Source: Exobasidium rhododendri (taxonomy: Eukaryota; Basidiomycota; Exobasidiomycetes; Exobasidiales; Exobasidiaceae). From it: DNA of 64,000 nt. The DNA is taken from positions 2,108,001 to 2,172,000 of the forward strand of contig CP110631.1 of NCBI GenBank assembly GCA_026210745.1, in the 5' to 3' direction. The position numbers and the translations under genes are program-made. This document shows positions 62,365-64,000 of this stretch, in pieces. How positions within the stretch are numbered: position 1 is the first letter of the stretch; the number at the start of each line of letters is the position of its first letter. Below the pieces are notes generated by a model. That model was not told where the DNA came from, made no database searches, and saw only the letters and a program-made list of their open reading frames with translations.

Positions 62365-62871
62365 TCAGCGTGTCCTTCTGGCTTCTTTTCTTCTTCTAGC
62401 TGCTTCATATACTTCTTGTCTCGCATTCAGCTCTGCTTCTTTAATTTGCTTCATAATGGTATTTGATCTTTCGATCTTGGGTCTCGTAATCTTTTCGTAC
62501 TCTGTGGAAGACATCTTGTTTCTTATGAGCTTCTACAAGGTCTTGAAGAGAGCAGAGTTGTTCTGTAATGCCTCTTTTCGGTGTTTCGATGCTTCTTGAC
62601 GTTTTGCTGCCTTTCCGGCTCGGCTCGCCTTATAGTGGGTGTGTAAGCTGGCCGGAGATCGACGGGAGAAGACGAATTCCTCCTCCTCTTCTTTCATTCC
62701 TCGTTCCAGAAACGTCGAGGCAGATGTGGCAATGCAGCGAAGGGGGCGAGAGTGTTTGCCCAGATTCTGCAAAATGCAGGCCAGCGCCTTCCAAATGGGT
62801 CTGTTTCTATGTGTGTTAGAGACTTGATATTCGGCAAAGAGGGCGGAAGAAAAGATGAGAAGATTACTTGC
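62365..62871 (-). pseudogene. Broken LARRSP-family secreted protein
   Basis: A third family copy between the two intact LARRSP genes. One frame runs from 62871 to TGA 62365-62367, interrupted by TAG at 62533-62535. Before the stop are a hydrophobic start lacking an ATG (NLLIFSSALFAEY), VFSRRSPASLHTHYKASRAG and KRQEASKHRKEALQ. After the stop, in the same frame, come KMSSTEYEKITRP and ELNARQEVYEAARRRKEARR, which match the C-termini of the two intact members. Loss of the start codon and the nonsense codon are independent defects. An upstream exon supplying the ATG cannot be excluded. Confidence 0.65.
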
Positions 62872-63103
62872 TTAGCGCATTACTAGCCCATTCTCCTCGG
62901 AGAGGTCTGAGGGGGTATGGCTCGCATTGTATACATACCTATTCTTTCGGTAATATACACAACGACTCCATGGCAGCTCACGACGCCGTCAAGAGACTAG
63001 CACTACTTTCATTGCATGCGAGTGTGTGGTCTACCTCTCTTCTCTACAGGTATCTTGCACACAATGTCTCCCTCTATGATAGTATACGTCCGGCACGGCT
63101 ATT

Positions 63104-63613
63104 TCAAGGGAGGACACGTCTTCTCAATTTCTCCTTTCTCCTAGCTTGCACATACACACTTTCCCTGGCTGCCTTTCTTGCTGCTGCGACTTCGTTCTTC
63201 AGATTGCGGGATCTTGCAAGTTGCTCGTTAACGACTCTCGCATACTCCGCTTGTGAGATCTGATTCTTATTGTATCGACGTGTAGCACCAAGTGTCACTT
63301 TCACTGTGTCTTGCAAGTCTAGGCGCCTCTCTCTCGCAACCTCCTTTCCTACTCTAGCACCTGCAATGGTCGCCTTTATGTGCGTGACGATACTGGCTGG
63401 AGATCGACGCGCCAGAATCGGTCGTTCCTCTCCGCTTTGTTGTAGCGCAAACGGAGACGTTGACACCTCACTAGACTGGCTTAAGTCGACCACCTCTTGA
63501 GGAATTACCTGCAGCGCATCAGAGGCGAGCACTCCAATGGGTGTAGCGCGGCAGTGGTACACCGTCGCTACTCCCAGAGATACTAGAGTGAGAGAAAGTA
63601 AAGAGAGCTTCAT
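63104..63613 (-). CDS. Small secreted protein, LARRSP family, member 2
   Basis: A 169-residue predicted secreted protein in one exon. Signal peptide at residues 1-23 (LSLLSLTLVSLGVATVYHC). The propeptide ends in RPILARR|SPASIVTHIKAT, then a charged helical mature part (VGKEVARERRLDLQDTV, QISQAEYARVVNEQL, ARESVYVQARRKEKLRRR). The pattern ARRSPxSxxTHxxA and the late VYxxAxR segment align with 57637-58161 and the broken copy next door. A second Cys lies in the signal region only, so no disulfide framework is expected. The GGACCGGCC element of the other cluster genes is not found in the 350 bp upstream. Confidence 0.75.
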   Translation of the reverse strand: MKLSLLSLTLVSLGVATVYHCRATPIGVLASDALQVIPQEVVDLSQSSEVSTSPFALQQSGEERPILARRSPASIVTHIKATIAGARVGKEVARERRLDLQDTVKVTLGATRRYNKNQISQAEYARVVNEQLARSRNLKNEVAAARKAARESVYVQARRKEKLRRRVLP

Positions 63614-64000
63614 TAAAGTACTAGGCTCGTCGATTGGCGTGCGTTGAAGGCAAGGGTATCGCTTAGCTCTTGAAGAAGAAGGGTGTTGGAGGGGAAGAAA
63701 GTCGAGCGGTGAGAGCTGGAAGGAATGACCTCCTGGTCATAGGCCAAACAGGCACGATGGATGTGGGTGGGCGTGGGTTCCTGACCGCAAGCGCCTACAC
63801 AGCACAGTGCAATCGGGCGCTTCTCTGCACAGCACAAAGCATGTGCCAAGCCATGGTCATGGAGCAGGTCATTGAGCAGCACTGCAAGATCGTCGAGAAG
63901 CTCATGGCCACAGCGGTTCTCCCGTATGCTTGACAGACGCTCGGGTTCCAATTCCGAGCATTAGTTTCCGACTAGGTGGCGGACGTTGCTTCGGTGCTCA
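63614..64000. other. Window end, no confident gene
   Basis: Upstream side of the last secreted-protein gene. Frames are open on both strands (plus 63670-63933, minus 63613-63951) and mirror each other, so neither is called. A gene continuing beyond the window is possible. Confidence 0.35.

Noticed and set aside
63930-63956. tRNA T-arm-like hairpin (TCGGGTTCCAATTCCGA)
   Set aside because: No matching D-arm, anticodon arm or acceptor stem upstream, and the T-loop has a C where a purine is expected.
1-64000. CRISPR arrays, rRNA or tRNA genes
   Set aside because: None found; no regularly spaced repeats and no complete tRNA or rRNA pattern seen by eye.

Overview
The window looks like nuclear DNA of a basidiomycete fungus. 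The best guess is a smut or exobasidiomycete relative (Ustilaginomycotina); this lineage call is inferred from style, not from a marker gene. The reasons are short GT-AG introns (mostly 60-140 bp, often with CTAAC/CTGAC-like branch points), few introns in the big genes, fungal-only families (AreA-type GATA factor, Zn2Cys6 factor, Bye1-like protein, PTS1-tagged acyl-CoA oxidase) and a cluster of small secreted proteins with dibasic processing sites. Splice sites were assigned by hand and accepted only when reading phase and protein similarity agreed.

Layout: 0-11 kb holds the C-terminal part of midasin (MDN1/REA1) and a convergent secreted tannase/feruloyl-esterase-family enzyme. 11.86-15.05 kb is a PIF/Harbinger transposon with 16-bp terminal inverted repeats. 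It has a Myb/SANT-like accessory ORF carrying a stop codon and a DDE transposase with a probable C-terminal frameshift. 15.8-39.6 kb is mostly host genes: a C2H2 plus Zn2Cys6 transcription factor, a Bye1/PHF3-like PHD-TFIIS-SPOC protein, a UPF0538 (C2orf76) protein, eIF1/SUI1, a divergent transketolase, a large GAF-domain protein and an AreA-like nitrogen regulator behind a 2.6-kb upstream region. 40.2-48.4 kb holds a seven-exon pepsin-like protease, a peroxisomal acyl-CoA oxidase, a tandem pair of unknown paralogs and a possible SANTA-domain (KNL2/Mis18BP1-like) protein.

About 48.5-52.7 kb, between two divergent host genes, is a second mobile unit. It pairs an intact Crypton-type tyrosine recombinase (R257, H388, R391, Y433, with a GCR1_C-like tail) with a convergent 2OG-Fe(II) dioxygenase-like protein of the TET/JBP type (H198-x-D200, H241). 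It has a 28-bp palindrome on one side and five GTCAATCC repeats on the other. This pairing is the most unusual thing in the window.

53.3-56.7 kb is an MIF4G-domain protein. 57.3-63.6 kb is a cluster of small secreted proteins, nearly all on the minus strand: two of a LARRSP family plus a dead third copy, and two with a Pro/Tyr-rich tail. Three of the intact genes share an upstream GGACCGGCCAAAGTAT-like element, which suggests co-regulation. They resemble effector candidates of plant- or insect-associated fungi, but that role is inferred. A short three-exon gene and an orphan membrane-protein-like reading frame with one in-frame TGA also lie here.
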